Shown one piece after another: positions 1 through 11,776 of a DNA stretch of 64,000 nt; the stretch's first letter is position 1; the number at the start of each line of letters is the position of its first letter. The DNA comes from Opisthocomus hoazin (Eukaryota; Chordata; Aves; Opisthocomiformes; Opisthocomidae). The notes under the pieces were generated by a model, which saw only the letters and a list, made by a program, of their open reading frames with translations, was not told the origin of the DNA and searched no databases. The DNA lies in contig NC_134433.1 of assembly GCF_030867145.1 (NCBI RefSeq), forward strand, positions 10,305,216 to 10,369,215, given 5' to 3'. A program made the translations under genes and the position numbers.

Positions 1-215
1 AAAGAAAGGATTTACTCCATCTGGGAATTACTCAGATGGACACTTCCCAGGCAAATGTCCCCCTCTTCCTCATACAGTTTCTGATCCTCCAAAGTTGTCC
101 CCAAACTATTCTGTGCCTTGACAATGGCACTAGCTTTTCCTCACGGCTCTCACATTTCCACATTTGTCAGTAGCTTCCCCCCACCCCCCCTGCATTGAGC
201 CTTTTTGGAAGCTTT
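1..215 (-). other. UNC45B: UNC45B 3' untranslated region, continuing off the left edge
   Basis: This sequence lies downstream of the UNC45B stop codon on the minus strand. No AATAAA or ATTAAA is visible on that strand within it, so the polyadenylation site is inferred to lie outside the window. It includes a C-rich run near 179-190. Confidence 0.55.
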
Positions 216-3200
216 TCATTTCCTCATGCCTGAGAGAGGTTTGATCAGCCCGTAATCCATGAACCTTGTGAGGCAATCACGTGCTACATTAATGACGTGC
301 TGCTTCTTGCAGTCATCTTCTTGCTTGCCGATGTACGTCAGGATCTCCAGGAGCTCTGTCTCCACCAGCTTCTTCGCTAGGTCTTTGTCAGCACTGATTA
401 AGTTGAAAGCGATGACCAGTCCCCGGTGCTGCACTTCCACGTTATCGTGCAAGCAGAGCCTCTGCAGGATTTCAAGCCACTGCGTGGTCTTCAAGGGAGA
501 GCGAGATCATTAGCATTGATCTGAAGAATACTTCAACCGAGAAAGCGAGTCTGGCAAGGCATTTCTCAGCAGAAGGAAGCGCAGGGACTCACCTCTTCAT
601 ACTCATGTCAGGTAGGGCTATTTGATTCTTCAGCTAAGGAAACCTGACTCCCAACTTTAGAACCCAGTTTTTGTTACACTGAAGTCAGAAGCTTTCATGG
701 CACTAGCACCACGTTAAACGTTTCGTGCTTATGCTGCTACATAATCTCTGTGCAAAGAATCTGATCAGAGCATTGACACAGCTGAGGTGACCAGAAGCGG
801 ACCACCCACTCCCCCCACTGATTTTACTGAGCCCCTCCTTTGGCTTGATTAATAATTTTTTATTCTAACAAGCCACAGTGTCCAACAGCGGGTGCGCAAC
901 ACAACAGGGTTCATGAATTCTCAACCACAGCTCTTCACAGATAATCAGCTATGCAGGGCCTGAGTTCTCAGCACCTACAGATCTGCGCAGGGAATGGAGA
1001 TGTTCTGGTGTCTGTAAAGCTCAATAGGTTATCTATCCAGCTCTTCTCATTCCTGACCGCAACAAGGTTTGGGTTTCAGGTTATTTATCGAAAGTTTAAG
1101 GGCCTATAGATTAATATTCTGCATCCCTAACCTTGCTTGACAGCTAGCATCCTGGACTTAGCTTGAGGAACAGCTCTGAGATCAAGTCTAGGATAGGCAG
1201 GCTGGTTTACTTTGTGCAGGGATGGACTCAGAGCATGCACACCCAGGTCTCATCTTCACCACTAAGTTCCTGACTATCAAACGGGTGGCCTACATAATCC
1301 TTTTGAGAGGGATTTTCACGACTGAGCCAGGCCCCTTCCAGGGTATGTCTACACTGCCAATAATCAGACTTATGGTCTTACCACTTCAGTCATCTTAGAG
1401 CAGAGTTTCTTTTGTGCTGCTGTAAGCATGGCCAGGGCTCCTGCTGCTGCAACCTGGACTTTCTCATCATCCTCACCACACAGTAATACCACCAACTTCA
1501 GCCGGTCATTTCCATCAGCCACAAACCGCTCTTGAACCTAAAAAAAAAAAAACCCCATGATACCCAGAGATAACACATTTAGGAATGCCTCAGCACAGGG
1601 GCTCGCCAACTTGTGCATGCAGTCAAGTCTGAGATGCCCAGCGAGTTACCTCCTTGTTGACCACCAGGTTGCACATACACTCCGTGGCTGCCTGTCGAAG
1701 TTGGTCGTGATTCTCAAACATATAGTTTTCAATATCGGGCAGGGCCCTCTCTTTGACTATCTTCATCCTGTGTTGAAGAGCAGTCAAATGAAATACATCA
1801 TGGGACAAGCAATGACCAACTTATAAAATATTAACTGCAGACAGGGAAGGCCTTGAAACAAATCAGTGTCCGCAGCACTGGAGCTCATGACATGGTTCAT
1901 TCCCTGTCTAACACAGATTAGGTTCATGTCTTTCCTCCTCCTAGAGGAAGATGTGTCACTCTCCTCTTCCTGGCTATTTTATTAACCTTTTAGTTCCGAG
2001 ACCTTTGTAGCTATGCCAGTGGCACCTCAAACCGACCAGTCTTCATAGTCCTACAAGAAAAGCGATGAATCGAAATTCACATTCACTCCTGGGGAAGAAA
2101 GAAGGTCAAAAAGCAGTTAAACTCACCTAAGTTTATCACTTCTTCCTGAAAAGTTAGTGAGACCTAACAGAGCCTCATAATTCTGGAGGCCATCTCTCTC
2201 TGTGTTCAGCAGGCTGACCAGGGGCCTCACCACCTCGTACACCTAAGAAGAGAAGGCATGTCACTGCTTTTTCAGCTCTTGGATCTTGGCAATTTTCATT
2301 TGCTAAAGGAATTATCAAGATATTTTTTTTTCTTTTTTTTTTTTTTAAGCTTACCCTCTCCCCTGGGAATGCCATGTCTGGATTGGAGACAGCAGCAATT
2401 TTTGCCAGAGCATGAGAAGCCTTTATCTTGCCAACTTCTGTGCCTTCCACAGCCAGAGGTATCAGGGCCTAGTGACACACCAGAAAGCATTCAGTGCCTC
2501 TGAAAAGATTTACAGCATGAACTTGGTATACTAAAATAAGTTTAAAAAATCCTAAACATGTGTCTGTTGAACAAATTGGTCTGGGCTGTAGCCCACAGTG
2601 AATGTCTTGCTTTTGTTCTCAGATAGGCACCACACCAGAGCTTGTAACTCATGCGCAGTTGTTTCAAGAAGATGGCTTCTTTGTAGGCTTGCAGAGACAG
2701 GACTGAGTGGCAGTCTGGGCCCCAGGAGACACCAAGACAGCTCATGCTTTTCTGTCACCTTCCCTCACTGTAGACACGTTGCAGGCTCCCAGCTGATATT
2801 AACTGGGCTGCAAACATAAAAGTAATCACCTTTCCACCGCCTTGAGCAACAACGGTCCCACGGTCCTTGGGGTCTTCACACAAGGCCAGGAACACCCTGC
2901 AGAAGCACAGCATCACTTAGTGAAACAGCCACGTGGGAAGGGAATAACCCAGGTCCCTCATGGAAGGGGGCTAAGGTTTTGCAGGGGGCCCAAATCCACC
3001 AGATATTTAGCCCCGTGCCCACGGCATTCTAGGAGAAAGCAACAAATGGCACAGTAAGAAGTTTCCAGGCCTGTAAGATGAACTCTGTTCCAGCCAAAAC
3101 CAGTACAGAGGACTAGAAATCCAAAATGCATCCTAGCAATGCAGCCCTGTAAGCCAGCTTCAGGGTCAGAATGTGGACTTTTATGACATTGCTTGAGAAA

Positions 3201-5161
3201 AGCTTTGGTTTTAAATCTTTTCACTGCCTCCCTTTCATCCCTCCCCTGTAGGCAGAATGCACCACCCTACGAAGCAAGGAGCCAGCCCAGGCGCCCATCT
3301 CAGTGGCACATGGGCTGGCCAGTGCCTCCAGCTCCCATGACAGCAATGAAGGCACCTGGCAATGAGCTCCTTGCTCTGGTCTGTCAGTAGGGCACTGTCT
3401 GCCTTCACCATGCAGGCCAATGCAGAGACGACACCGGCTTTCAGCAACCGCTTCACCCGCTTCACCACAAAATCCTTCTTGTCCTAAAGGGGGGACATTG
3501 GAAAGGGATTAGCCCCTTAGCTGCCACCATCCTGCTGACTACAGCCAAGCCTGGTTGGACAGCAGAACAATTTCAGCCTCAGAGACAGCACACCTGAGGT
3601 CTGTGACAATGGATACACCAGAGTCTTCAGATCCAAGCGTGTCCACCTAGCTCCTCGCAGGCAACCTACCTTCGGATGCTCCTCAGGCACGTGCTGCTTG
3701 GAGAATTTTGCCAGTTGCACCAGCTCTGGGACCAGCTCCTTGGTATCATAGCTGTTGGTACAGTTCACCAGTGCAGAAGCCACAGAATACAAGATAGTCT
3801 TGTCGCTTGTCTGCACAGAAAAATAAAAGCTTATGGGAGGGTGAGGGGGACACAGCAGGGAGACAGGTCTCTTAGGACTGCCATCATGGTGGCTTGCACT
3901 AGCTGAAGCATTCTTAGGCTTATGCCCAGCTTTATAGCCCAGGGCAGGGAAAACCAAAAGTTTTTATGGTCAAACAGGCTGTTTGACATCATCAGATGCT
4001 GTCAACACCTTGATGCCTTTGTTTTTCACGCAGTTGCTGACAGTAAAGGTAAGAGCAACCTCCCTAAGCCTTGGGAGAAGAACAGCGTGATAACAACCTT
4101 GAGGTATCTCCATGGCACAGCCAAAACTGATGTTTTTCTAAACTAGGGGTGAGGGATTGGGGTCACAGCTCCTCCTGCCTGGGGAGACAGTGTTGGGCTG
4201 GGAGAACTTGATGCTACCAGAGAAATGAGGGAACATGGTAAGGAGACAGACCTTGGCTAATTCAAACATAGCTTGCAGGGCTGGTTCATCTTCAACAAAG
4301 TCATCTTTCACATCTGCATCAAGGGTTAGATACGCCAGCCCTTCCACAGCCCATTTCCTGGTGCGGGCATCAATGCTGGTGTTACACAACCATCTGGAAG
4401 AGAGAAAAACATCCACATTTCTATCTTGGGATCCAGGACTAATTTCTCTGGGAAAAGAGGGAGAAAAACCAGATGTTGAGATGGTTTCAGGCGCAAACAT
4501 GTACTCAGGTTCTGCTGCAGCTCCTGAAGACTGTGGATACTTCCCTTGAGACATGACCCTCCTCCCACGGCCCAGCTTGAGGGATTTAAATGCTGCAGAG
4601 AAAGACAGACCAGGACAGCTACTCAGCACTGCTTTGCCTTCACCATCACATGAAAAACATGACGCCCTTTCATCTGGTGCCAGCAGCATTCAGTCACTCC
4701 CTAACTTCATCCCACCTCCTTGGTTAGTCCACTTGGTAAATTCACCTTCAAAAGGTACTTGTGCATGTTCTAGACAGCACTTGATTAGGCTGTATCATTC
4801 TGCCAAAGAGGGAGGCACCACGCTGGGTGTCTCTCATGGGAAGTGCGTGAGGGAGAAGGCTTATCTGGATATTGGGGCAGGAGGAACACATGGTTGCTTA
4901 AGGCACAGAAAAGCACCAGGTCCCAGTGCAGTGGCTCTGGGGACACTGTCAGCTGTCAGGCAGCAACAGTAAATGAAGGCATTGTGTGGGCAGGATCTCT
5001 CAGGAAAGGAGCATATTGTATTTTGCAAAGTATGGGACAACAGAAGAAAAAAGTAAAATCACTCACTTTCGGCACTGCTTGGCTAACTTCTCAGTGGACC
5101 CCTCAGCAAACTGCCGCAGTCCATAATCTGTACCTCCTGCTGAGCCCAGCTTGCAGAGACC
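216..5161 (-). CDS. UNC45B: UNC45B exons 10-19: UCS (myosin-binding) domain
   Basis: The last ten exons encode residues 483-931, the UNC-45/CRO1/She4p domain built of armadillo-like helical repeats that holds the unfolded myosin head. Recognisable stretches include [18 protein letters not shown] (exon 4252-4393), [15 protein letters not shown] (3670-3810), [20 protein letters not shown] (2355-2468) and the C-terminal [11 protein letters not shown]. The stop codon is at 216-218. The donor after exon 4252-4393 reads GTCTGT, weaker than the others. Confidence 0.92.
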
Positions 5162-8100
5162 CTGAGAAGGATGAAGGGGATACACCAGCGAGAAAAGTTC
5201 ATTAATCCTCTAGTATTGCTGCCCCAAAAGAGCCTAATCCCATATCTAAAGTTTGAAGTCAGTTCTAACAAACAGCAAGCATCCTTATTCCCAGTGGACT
5301 GTTCAGCTTGTAGCACAGCAAAGTGAGGTTTTGTGCTTTTATTGGATGTCTTTAATGGAAGATAAACCAGTTTTGCCTTCAAAGTTACCAATAATCCGTG
5401 TGCTTTCCTGATCTTCCATCTCCCCCTTCCTTGTATGGGGAAGCACCACAAACCACGCCCCATGTCAGGGGAGGGTACCCAAAATGTTCCCAGGACCTCC
5501 CCCCTCTCCCAAGTCTGGGGTTAAGCTGGTGAGCATGGCAGACGATAGAGGCAGGGGCTGCCATCCTTACCACCAGAGCTCGGATTTTGATCTTCTCATT
5601 CTTGGTCTTCTTGTAGATCTCCTTCAGGAGTGTCACCCCATTGGAGATGATGAAGGTGGCCCGGCTGAGCTTGGTGGAGGCATGGATGAGGGCTTCCACA
5701 GCCACCAGTTGGTCAATCTCCCTCTCGGACCCACACAGGGCAACCATCATCTCCATGACTCCCTTCATGCCAAGCAGTTTGTTGCCTAAGTCAAAGGGCC
5801 CTTGCAGAACTCCAGACACCATCTGGATGGCATGGAGTGTCTTATCCATGTCCTGTGGGTCAATTTTGCTCCTGCATGGGATAGAGGGATTCAGCATGGG
5901 GAACAGTAGTTGCTTACAGTTCTCATTCCCTTGGGCAGGGATCGTCCTCCCTCAGGTCAGGAACTGAGCTCCACTGCTGAAACATGTAGGTATTTGGGAC
6001 ACAGCTGAGCCCAAGTGCATGCAAAGGCTGTGATCCAGCAGGTAGGAATACAATGTGAGAATTTGAGGATCCCAGCTGAAGGATTCAGCAGGATCTCAAG
6101 CACATCATTATCTCCTAGGGCCTCAATTTGGCATCTAAGTGGATTAAGGTGCCTCATCTCATGCTTAAGACCTCCTGCTCCTGTGCCTCTGGACCAGCTC
6201 AGCCCCAGTAAGCCAGCCCCGACTCACTTGATGTACTCCTCGCAGATCACTCGGTAGTTGTCACGCTCCGGGTCGCAGCGCAGGTCATCGTAGAGTTTAT
6301 TTAGGAGGACAGAGGCAGTCAGCTGGGTGTTCTCTGTCAGCGGCAGGCAGTCAGGCATCTCGGGAATCTGGCCCACTACTTTCAGTATCTTTTTTAAGCC
6401 TGGAAACAATGGACAGAGACGGCTCTTAGAGGGGAGAGGGTCAGTACAAAACTCAAGATGCTATTTGTTGGTTTCTTGCAAATGAGATAGCCAGCTTGGA
6501 CTGTTTTCAAGTACTTTGCAGCCGAATCACATAAGCCTTAAACAAACAAGGCACTCAAATATTTACTGGGGAGGAGCTTCTGCTGGTGAGATTATAGGTT
6601 TGCAGCATCAGGCTTTTATCCAGCTCTCAGAGTGAGATAAGCAAAACTGGCCATTAGGTCCCCGGCTGCATCAGTTATTTTTGTCAGGAGGCATTAAAGC
6701 TACTGACCTCTGAGGCTGGGGCTATGACTGAGGAAAAGTCAATCACTTTCAAGTGATTCTGGATGTCTTAACTCTCCTTTTGCTAAAATGTTATTAAATA
6801 ACTTCCACCAAAATGGTAACACACATATGCATTGGAATTAGTATAAAAACACATCCCACTCAAATTCCTCACTCCCTTCCAGCTTTCGAAATGACCAGTT
6901 TAAGGACCCAGAAAGCTCAGCAGGTGCTCATCTCATCCTAAGCCAGACAATTATCCAAGCCACATCCTCCTAATACTAGCAAATACATTGGAATAAACTA
7001 ACCAGAAAAGTCAGTCCCTTAGAAACAGGAAAATTCTTCTCATACAGTTTTTTTTCTCTTCATCTTAAAACTGTTTCCTGCTAATAAGTCTAACTTTGCT
7101 CTAGGATCACATGCACCAAAAAAAAACCAGAGAGGATTTATGTTATAAAGAGGATCAGTTCTACAGGTATTCAGGTAAGAATACATAGCTCCACATCTCC
7201 CAAACCAGAACAGGATGGAGGGAAGGATTCACCATTGTCAATGACAAAGATGGTCCTGCTGTTGTCATGGTCTTTCAGGTCCTTCCTCGGTATATTCTTG
7301 TTGAGGAGGTTGAGAGCTTGGTCTCGTCCCTGCCCAGATACTTTCTTACTGACCAGCATATCCAGCAAACGCGTTGTGATCATCCTCAAATCTTTTTTAG
7401 TATCTACACAGAAGCAAGACAGTAGCAGTCAGTTACAAGAAGTTATCTTCAAAAGCAGGTGAACCCAGTGAAAACCACTCAAAGCCTGGAACGTGGATAT
7501 TTAAGTTAACACCATAAGGAAGAGAGCTGCGTGCAGGTTGTCATCCTGGACAGCTGAAGGGTGAAGTCCCCACTTCACCACAGAATGAGGTGGATGTCCC
7601 AGGTGCACAGCCCTCCCTGCTCGCCCCGCTTCTCCTTCAGAGAGGCTGAAGGACCAACAGGTCATGGACCATTACCTAGCACTACAGCCTCCTCCTTCCC
7701 GTGCTGCTGCTCCTTCCCCTGGCCCAGCAGGCAGTCGGTGATGGTCTGCAGGAGGTTGCAGACAGCCAGGGAGATTTCTTCATTGTCTGCAGACATCCAC
7801 ATACAGATGTTGTCGATGCCCAAGTAATGGAGAATGGCGGTGGCCTGGCCCCAGAAAGGAGAGCACGGCAGCCGTTAGCGAAGGACACGAGCCTTTCCTT
7901 CCTGCCTGCTTTGGAAAGGTCAGGCTCAGCTTGTACAAAGACAACATTTTCCCAGGGGAATCACCAGTCAGTACAAGGCAGAGTTTTGCTTTTCATTCGT
8001 ATTGTCATTTATAATAAGGTAACTCCTAAAAATCGAGATTTGCCAGTAATGCAACAGACTCTTTCCAACGAGGATGCCAAGACGAGCATGGCTGGGTTGG

Positions 8101-11100
8101 GAAGAGGCCCTTGTGCCAGGCTGTTACCAGCAAGCCCGCGTGGTGCACGCACCCCATCCCGGCAGTGAGCAAACCCCGCATCACCACGCAGCCTGTCACC
8201 CCGCGCGGTGGCACGCCGGTAACTCGGGGGAGGCATGCTCAGAAACACACAGACCTGGCAGGCTTTGCAGAACTGCCTTTTTGCGTATAACAACAGCTCA
8301 TGTTTCAGAAAAAGAAAATAGGTCTCCACTGCACTGCGTTTTTATCCAGAAAATTTTATTTTTTCTTGTGTTGTTGTTCCCCCACTCCCTTGCGCTGCTA
8401 CACTGCCATGCATATTCATTTCACACGTGTCCATCTCCTGCTTCCAACCACAGAACACAGCCGGGGCTTCTTATGAGCCATTTTACACTACATAAAAACT
8501 GTCTTTGTGTAGAGTAAGGTATCAGCTAGCTCAGAGACCCCTGGGACTCGCCTTGGGACCCTTCCCAGGAATCTTAATGTTCTTGTACGTCCTCCCTGCT
8601 TTTCTTCATCTAAGCCTCAGACAAAACTTTCCCCAAAGTTGCTTTTCTGAGACTTGTGGCAAAGGACACGGATTTGACCCAGCCATGCTCACCACAGCTT
8701 ACGTGGTAACAACTCATCCTAAGCTTTACTTCACCAGCACACACAAAGGCACTGTAGGGAACACATACAGCTTTGACCCCAGAGATGAGGAGCACGGTAA
8801 CGGGGGTAATTTCAATAGTCTATGCTAACTTCACTTGCTTATTTCTATTTTTGCCCCCCAAATTTAAAATTTTATTTGTAGGACAATTTTTTCCCCACAG
8901 CTCACAAACATGGTGAGCTATTGCAATTTTCCACTCCCCCAGGTGCAAGGCAATAGCAGCAGAGGTCTCAAGCGCTCCATTACTCACCCGAGCCTTATGT
9001 CCCGTGCTCATTCCCGAAAGCGTCCTCACAGCTGCCAGGATCAGCTCAGCATTTTTGGTTTCTATCAGCTGCAGCAGTAAGCTGACCCCGTTGTTCTGGA
9101 AAATCCTCTCGGCACCTGCCTCCTCCCGCCCTAGGACTATCAGGTTGTTGGCAGCCTGGGTGGGAGACAGAGGAACCAGGGGTCAGCGGCACAGCAGCAT
9201 CCAAAACACCTCCATGCAGCTCTGGGATGTGCGAGTGGGAGCTGCGGGGTGGCCATCTCCCAGCAGACACAGTGAAGCCGCTCTGACCCCACCGGACATT
9301 TTCTCCAGGTGCATCTGGGGATCGGCTTCGCTCTGCCCAAGCAAAGTGGGTCACTGCTTGGAGGGGAACACATAGAAGGTGCCAGAGATGGGCCTGAGCA
9401 GAAGTCCCGTCTGATCCCACCTCTGGTGTTTTTGGGGAGGTTGGCTCATCTTCCCTCGGCACAGGGTTGATGCCCCACTGGGACATTTCCCCTCTCGGTT
9501 GTCTGTCCGAGTGCGGTTCATCTTCCAGCTCCCTACCTCATCCTCCATCTGAGGAAGGTGGGGAAGGGAACACAGCTTTCTGCTCCTCGGGGCAGCCTCT
9601 GACATTAAACAACAACAGTTTACCCTGTCAAGCCCAGGACAGTTCTCACCTTTTCTCGCTTTTCTTTCTCGCTGTTCTCATCCAGCAGGATTTCAAACAT
9701 CTTCTGCACCCTCAAGTCTGTGGAGAACTGAATGCGCAGCTGTGCCAACAGAGAGTGCATGGAGCATCAGAGGGAGAAAATCGTGGAGCAATTTTCATTT
9801 ATCACTTCAAGGACGCCACAGACCGTCAAACCACAGAACAAAATAGGCATCGCTCTCAGCCATCCGCATCGATTACCCATCTCAGACTCATGGGCACGGG
9901 CAGAGCCAGCCCTAAACCATAATTTCTGAGACCTCACGGCGTACCTAGCGAGGCAAGGACTTCTTCACAGCACCCCCATAAAAGTAACTAAGTCAATGTG
10001 GCAATTGCCAAACCCACTCCAAAGCTGGTCCAGTTCTTCACCAGAACCTCACCAAGACATTCAGGCTCAGGCCAGCCTCATGAGTGAGCTGCCACGCTTT
10101 TTAATTTAACCATTCAATCTGATCCTCAGATTTACATGCTTCAGGTATAAACTCCCAGGTAATGGAGCCTATTTATCCCCTACGTTGTTAGGAGTTTCCA
10201 GTACGACTGACAACCCACCAGTGTAACCCAGAGCACGGACTTCCCACGCCTGGTCTGTGAGCCTGGGACTGCTCACCCGGCATTTACCTTCTCCTGGATG
10301 TCAGCCCCCAGTCGCCTCAGGGTCTCCTGGAAGTTTTTGTTGCGGGGTTCGATGGTGGCACATTTCTGAGCATCTTTGAAGGCTTGGTCCAGTTTCCCCA
10401 ATTTTTCCAGAGCTTGGCTGCGCCGGTACAAGGCTTTGATATCCGAAGAATTGATGTCAATAGCTGGGAAAGTGATCCAAAACACCAGGCATCAGAGTTT
10501 GCTTCTTGGAAATCCTCTGTGTGAACCGTGATTTGCTTTACAGCGAGACATAATTATTTACATTGTGAGTGAATTGGTACCTGATCAGCACCAATTGCAC
10601 CACCACATCGAATCAGTGCATCTTCTTTTGAACCTCCTCTGTGAATTCCCATTGACCTCAGCACTTGGGAGTTAGTGGACATCAAGGCATAAGACCACAG
10701 TGCCCCAAAAGGAGATGCGAGAGCGGGCTGGAGCAAGCATCCCAGCCACGCAGCTCTCCTTTCTCAGCACAGCCCCCTCCTTACCTCTAGACGCGTCCGA
10801 GGCTGCCTTGGCGTATTCCTCCTGTTAAAGCAGAAAGGAGAGGCTTGTTGGCAGTGGAACAGCGGGGCACATCCCCGTTGCTGACGCACACTGCAACCTC
10901 TCTGTTCCCACTTACTAACAGAACCCCCCAGTGAAACCAGCAGCAGCCTGCAGAAGGAAAGATGGGGGTTTAGGTACCTTTTCATCACTGACGGGGGGAA
11001 GAGGAAAAGCTCTGCGATGCTGGTGAGACAAAATACGCTGCGAAGGATGCAGCAGCAGGCTGTGGGCGGTGACAAGAGAGGGGATACTCCCAACAGGCTA

Positions 11101-11776
11101 TCTGCAGCTCGTTCTGGGCTAGCATCACTTCTGGATTAGTGGAAATTCAGGAACATACAGGCAATCTGCTACAATCCCACAGCAAGTCGCTACGAGCAGA
11201 CTGCAGGGAGCTGAGACCATTTTGGTACAGATACCAACAACTTTTTGTTTTGCTGAATATCTACACCTGCTTCTCTTGTACTGGGACAGACAGCAAGAGC
11301 GACGCCTCTACACCCCAACCCACAGCTTAGAGCCCTCCTGTAAGCGTGGAGCAGGCTGGAAGCTTTTGCTTCAACGCGATTAAGCAGGACCATCTCTGAG
11401 CTGAACCAGCGTGCTCAGCCCCATCAGGACTGAAGCAGGGAGGCAGGTTTACAGCTCCAGGGCAAGCCCAGAACAAATAATTTCAGACCAGTTTGCAAAC
11501 GCTCTATTCAATAAATGGACAAAACACACAGTCCACAGCTGGCAAGTGCCCTTGGCTGCCTCCCTGCTCTTCTCCCCTTGAGCACTGCCCAGGCAAGCTA
11601 GGGGCTTTTCTCACCTTTTTGAGGAAACACGCTGCCCGGTTCCGGTACAGCACCGCCTGCAGCGCCTTGTCCTTGTTGAGCTTTATGGCTTGAGTGTAGC
11701 TTTGCAGGGCTTTCTCATAGTCATTGGCCTGAAAATATTTATTGCCCTCCTCTTTCAGCTGGATGGGATCCTCCAT
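216..11776 (-). CDS. UNC45B: UNC45B: muscle myosin co-chaperone (TPR + UCS protein), complete, 19 coding exons
   Basis: UNC45B folds the myosin motor domain in striated muscle and recruits HSP90. Coding exons, 5' to 3' on the minus strand: 11776-11615, 10821-10785, 10463-10288, 9739-9650, 9155-8988, 7844-7676, 7403-7233, 6399-6228, 5871-5571, 5161-5067, 4393-4252, 3810-3670, 3483-3356, 2896-2830, 2468-2355, 2242-2127, 1767-1650, 1537-1382, 488-216. All are bounded by AG and GT; together they make 2796 nt, or 931 codons plus stop, the length I recall for mammalian UNC45B. Reading phases agree at every junction and I see no frameshift or stop. The start is the ATG of [11 protein letters not shown], immediately after a good acceptor, so a non-coding 5' exon must lie upstream. 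The protein has three TPRs (about 4-110), a central armadillo region (about 120-500) and a UCS domain (about 500-931). The muscle form is favoured over UNC45A from close residue-level agreement throughout. Confidence 0.96.
2323..2346. repeat. T-rich homopolymer tract in a UNC45B intron
   Basis: This is a run of about 23 T with a single C. Read on the UNC45B strand it is an A-rich tract starting 8 nt past the donor after exon 2355-2468. Length is likely to vary between individuals. Confidence 0.85.
10288..11776 (-). CDS. UNC45B: UNC45B exons 1-3: TPR domain
   Basis: These three exons (11776-11615, 10821-10785, 10463-10288) encode residues 1-125. They contain three tetratricopeptide repeats, recognisable from [19 protein letters not shown] and [16 protein letters not shown]. 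In the family this domain binds the C-terminal EEVD tail of HSP90/HSP70 through a carboxylate clamp; the clamp-type Lys, Asn and Arg residues of these motifs are present. The middle exon is only 37 nt, so skipping it would shift the frame. Confidence 0.93.

Noticed and set aside
2175-2503. Frames containing poly-Lys or poly-Phe near UNC45B exon 15
   Set aside because: These are translations of the intronic T/A homopolymer next to the true exon 2355-2468.
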